Positions 7,026-8,535 of a stretch of DNA of 8,535 nt are shown here, piece after piece. The notes beneath the pieces are model-generated. The model had not been told where the DNA came from, searched no databases, and worked only from the letters and a program-made list of their open reading frames with translations. The position numbers and the translations under genes were made by a program. The stretch is from Bryobacterales bacterium (GTDB taxonomy: Bacteria; Acidobacteriota; Terriglobia; Bryobacterales; Bryobacteraceae), in assembly GCA_003132905.1 (NCBI GenBank), contig PKZC01000172.1:23843-32377 (forward strand), given 5' to 3'. Numbering within the stretch: position 1 is the stretch's first letter; every line of letters begins with the position of its first letter.

Positions 7026-7160
7026 CTAAGTGATGGCCTGCCTTAGCCCCGCAACGGCCTTGCCTATCAGCGAGTTGCCGTTGCCCTGGTGGACTTCTTT
7101 CTCTATTTTCGCACCGGTCCGTTCTAACTCTGCGAGCCCTTCGATACGAAGAGCTCGATT
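7026..7160 (-). pseudogene. start-less coding remnant abutting the tRNA fragment
   Basis: From just after the CCA end of the tRNA-Leu fragment, one minus-strand frame is open for 44 codons and ends with TAG at 7026-7028. It reads as a soluble, helix-prone peptide including RIEGLAELERTGAKIEKEV and SLIGKAVAGLRQAI. The frame continues open into the tRNA fragment but has no usable ATG, GTG or TTG start, so it would be the tail of a gene cut at the integration junction. It could also be chance. No family is recognised. Confidence 0.22.
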
Positions 7161-7161
7161 T

Positions 7162-7218
7162 TGGTGCGGATGAGAGGACTTGAACCTCCACTCCCTTGCG
7201 AGAACTAGAACCTGAATC
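7162..7218 (-). pseudogene. 3' fragment of tRNA-Leu(CAG), probable integration (att) site
   Basis: On the minus strand the sequence runs from GATTCAGG (anticodon loop, anticodon CAG) through the 3' anticodon-stem strand TCTAG, a class II long variable arm (TCTCGCAAGGGAG), the T arm (GGAGG TTCAAGT CCTCT) and the acceptor strand CATCCGC, to discriminator A and an encoded CCA. The 5' half is missing: the bases before the loop cannot form the anticodon stem, a D arm or the 5' acceptor strand. This is the segment that tyrosine recombinases duplicate when they integrate at the 3' end of a tRNA gene with crossover near the anticodon loop. By that geometry the element, or what remains of it, lies on the high-coordinate side, and an intact tRNA-Leu(CAG) should exist beyond it. 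It is not a functional tRNA as it stands. Confidence 0.75.
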
Positions 7219-7573
7219 CGAACCAGGGCACCCTCGCACGTCCCGATAGATCCTAACTGGTCGAAAACAAACGAAACCGAAGGTTGCTAGATCCCTGCAG
7301 ATTCGGAGTCATAAGGCACAATAAGGCACAGTGGGACCCGGCTATTCCGTTAAGTCTCATCATCTGTCGTTTTCCGCCGAATGACGTAACGACTTTGCGG
7401 CGCTCCCTGGTGGGAAGGGGATTTCTCAACAGGAATGGCGAATCGCGCGGGCCAAGCCGCCGCCTCTGCCATTCTCCGAGTGGCCGACTCACCCGCAGAG
7501 AGCTCTTCGACACAGTCGTTGGTGCCTCCGTGCTTCGTTAACCAGCTGTTAGACCGGTTCGCTTGAAGTGTCA
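7219..7573. other. degenerate interval next to the tRNA fragment
   Basis: These 355 bases contain overlapping open frames of 74 to 86 codons on both strands, none with a recognisable domain, signal sequence or binding site, so no gene is called. No integrase, transposase or terminal inverted repeat is visible. A perfect 10-base tandem duplication (ATAAGGCACA twice) lies at 7311-7330. The position beside the tRNA fragment makes decayed mobile-element DNA likely, by inference only. Confidence 0.45.
7311..7330. repeat. 10-base tandem duplication
   Basis: ATAAGGCACA occurs twice head to tail with no spacer. It is probably replication slippage; no function is evident. Confidence 0.6.
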
Positions 7574-7729
7574 ATGATAGATCGAGATCGAACGTTTCAT
7601 CGTTTGATGGCCGCCACGCGCAAGAAAAAGGCCGAAGACCGTCACGCTAGGGAAGCGCTCGCCCAGGACAATCTCTATCCCCGCATTGCCGCTCTCAGTC
7701 GCCGCGTTCTGCGGAGCGAAAAAGTGTAA
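7574..7729 (+). CDS. possible small basic protein (51 residues)
   Basis: This short frame starts at ATG 7574 (an in-frame GTG at 7568 is an alternative) and ends at TAA 7727-7729. The product is highly charged and helix-prone: a basic stretch (ATRKKKAEDR) is followed by an alternating region (EALAQDNLYPRIAALSRRVL). There is no signal peptide or membrane segment. The composition looks more protein-like than the surrounding frames, but no good ribosome binding site precedes the start and no family is recognised. It could be a genuine small gene on an accessory segment or a fragment of a larger decayed one. Confidence 0.35.
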   Translation: MIDRDRTFHRLMAATRKKKAEDRHAREALAQDNLYPRIAALSRRVLRSEKV

Positions 7730-7911
7730 TCCATGTCTCCGGAAGGTTCTGTTGGGTCAAGGTGAATGGCCAGTGGCTCTACAAGACACGCCAGATCGTG
7801 ACTGGAAGGAATAAGCACCCGGCGCGTTGGATGCTCTGGCGTCCGAACCGCCGTGCCCAGATCCCTTCAGCCCTGCGCTCCGCAAAACCCATCCGCTGGC
7901 GAATACGTTGA
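7729..7911 (+). pseudogene. possible C-terminal remnant of an NTF2/SnoaL-like gene
   Basis: In the frame ending with TGA at 7909-7911 the translation contains HVSGRF and WVKVNGQWLYKTRQIV. This resembles the last two strands of NTF2-like/SnoaL-like proteins, which often read G.Y.D.YVK..G.W..K.R. The upstream part of that frame shows no matching fold and no credible start, and the frame is closed by a stop at 7648-7650, so only a fragment would survive. The similarity is short and could be coincidental. Confidence 0.25.
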
Positions 7912-7923
7912 AACCAGAGGATA

Positions 7924-7950
7924 TTGTCCGGCCGACGATAGGTGTAAAAT
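7924..7950 (+). promoter_or_regulatory. possible promoter for the G8-domain gene
   Basis: TTGTCC at 7924-7929 and TAAAAT at 7945-7950 match -35 and -10 consensus moderately, with a 15-base spacer that is shorter than ideal. They lie about 75 bases before the start of the G8-domain gene. Confidence 0.25.
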
Positions 7951-8011
7951 TGTCCCTTGCTACACGTCCTTCGATCCTCGCGGGAGAAAGTAGCCTAACA
8001 TGATCGATCAC

Positions 8012-8015
8012 GGAG
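8012..8015 (+). promoter_or_regulatory. ribosome binding site deciding the G8-gene start
   Basis: GGAG lies eight bases before ATG 8024. An in-frame ATG at 8000 also exists, with its nearest GGAG about 13 bases upstream, and would put eight polar residues before the signal peptide. The 8024 start is preferred. Confidence 0.5.
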
Positions 8016-8023
8016 ATTTAACG

Positions 8024-8535
8024 ATGCGAAAACGTTCTCTCTTGTTCCTTTCGTTGCTGGTCCCAGCCTTTTTAGGCCTCGGCGGATATGCCGTCCTCAA
8101 AGCGCAGCAAAACACTTCGACGGCCGGCGCGAAGCGCTGGTCTGATCCAGCCACCTGGCCTGACAAAAAGGTGCCGACCAAAGATGCTGTGGTCGCCATT
8201 GAAAAGGATATGAACGTCGTCCTCGACGTCTCTCCGCCACCGCTGCGCAGTTTGACGATCAACGGCAAACTGAGTTTTGCGGACAATAAAGACCTGGAAC
8301 TGTCCACCGAATGGGTCATGGTGCACGGGGAACTGGAAATCGGCACCGAAGCCAGGCCCCATACGCGCAAGGCCACAATTACCCTCACCGACAACGTCAA
8401 AGACGAAGATATGAGTGGAGTGGGTGGAACGAATGACCGCAGTGACCGCGGGATCATGATGATGGGTGGAACCCTGAACCTGCACGGTAACCGGACGAAC
8501 TCTTGGACGAAGTTGTCCAAGACCGCCGAAGCAGG
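8024..8535 (+). CDS. secreted G8-domain (CEMIP-like) protein, 3'-truncated by window edge
   Basis: The first 170 residues of a longer exported protein are present. Residues 1-27 form a signal peptide: RKR, a hydrophobic core (LLFLSLLVPAFLGLGG) and a likely cleavage after LKA before QQ. From about 38 the sequence matches the G8 domain, a beta-rich extracellular module: WSDPATWPDKKVP (39-51), VVLDVSPPPLRSLTI (65-79), then LSFAD and VHGELEIGTEA (100-110). After it, MGGTLNLHG and SWTKLSKT (147-167) align by eye with the region following G8 in animal CEMIP (LELHG...SWT.L..T), normally followed by a right-handed beta-helix. CEMIP is a hyaluronan-binding/degrading protein, so a polysaccharide-related extracellular role is a reasonable inference but not shown. 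The gene lies on the presumed element side of the tRNA-Leu fragment and may be accessory. Confidence 0.85.
   Translation, partial: MRKRSLLFLSLLVPAFLGLGGYAVLKAQQNTSTAGAKRWSDPATWPDKKVPTKDAVVAIEKDMNVVLDVSPPPLRSLTINGKLSFADNKDLELSTEWVMVHGELEIGTEARPHTRKATITLTDNVKDEDMSGVGGTNDRSDRGIMMMGGTLNLHGNRTNSWTKLSKTAEA

Larger units (their letters stand above)
6497..7161. other. long interval without a convincing gene
   Basis: About 665 bases follow the PepSY gene. The only open frame of at least 60 codons here (6508-6708, minus) has no recognisable domain and its neighbouring frames look equally coding-like, so it is not called. Minus-strand stretches read as plausible but start-less peptides: for example one including KVGGYFGAITALRGG around 6740-6800, another including YGKPEGELSVEVKF around 6610-6660, and one ending at 7026. 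This suggests decayed coding sequence. Inverted repeats are frequent: 6666-6694, CCGCAGG/CCTGCGG at 6803-6809 and 6831-6837, GGCCA/TGGCC at 6859-6871, GACGTGT/ACACGTC at 6965-7004 and CCGGCTC/GAGCCGG at 6990-7020. Confidence 0.55.

Noticed and set aside
7162..7240. A complete tRNA-Leu gene on the minus strand
   Set aside because: The bases before the anticodon loop do not pair with the anticodon or acceptor 3' strands and contain no D-loop motif; only the 3' fragment is real.
7219..8023. Integrase or transposase gene beside the tRNA fragment
   Set aside because: No frame shows tyrosine recombinase or DDE motifs; the integrase, if any, lies outside the window.

Overview
The window looks like chromosomal DNA from a moderately GC-rich, Gram-negative-type soil bacterium, most plausibly an Acidobacteriota member. 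This rests on inference: signal peptides and a barrel-like protein imply an outer membrane. The radical SAM enzyme at 4187-5716 resembles the Tes/MSS membrane-spanning-lipid synthase family, which is well represented in Acidobacteriota. The C-terminal fragment at 1-390 is of a type I associate with that phylum. No marker gene proves the assignment.

Layout. (1) 1-390 (+): 3' end of an unrecognised gene. (2) 536-2626 (-), convergent with it: a 696-residue exported protein with an Ig-like N-terminus, a cysteine-rich middle and a barrel-like C-terminus. (3) 2627-3009: a gene-free gap with a perfect 16-bp palindrome. (4) 3010-5716 (-): a compact three-gene operon, read right to left as a Tes/MJ0619-type radical SAM protein, a class I methyltransferase and a small VKOR-family membrane oxidoreductase. 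Each junction is a 4-base start/stop overlap. (5) 5717-5833: a short divergent promoter region. (6) 5834-6496 (+): a minimal four-helix PepSY-associated membrane protein with conserved histidines. (7) 6497-7161: about 665 bases without a convincing gene, holding a strong hairpin, other inverted repeats and coding-like scraps. (8) 7162-7218 (-): the 3' part of a tRNA-Leu(CAG), from anticodon loop to CCA, without its 5' half; this is the expected footprint of a tRNA-targeting integrative element. (9) 7219-8023: degenerate sequence with one possible 51-residue protein and a possible remnant of an NTF2/SnoaL-like gene. (10) 8024-8535 (+): 5' part of a secreted G8-domain protein resembling the animal hyaluronan-binding protein CEMIP, cut by the window edge.

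How the genes fit together. The radical SAM/methyltransferase/VKOR operon is the most interesting system. All three products carry conserved or paired cysteines, and the translational coupling implies coordinated production. A reasonable hypothesis is a membrane-linked modification pathway: radical C-C bond formation or methylation of a lipid or other hydrophobic substrate, a second SAM-dependent step, and a quinone-linked disulfide generator. The substrate cannot be read from the sequence. The divergent PepSY/heme-type protein could be a redox partner but has no proven link. The right end appears to be accessory DNA next to an old integration site.
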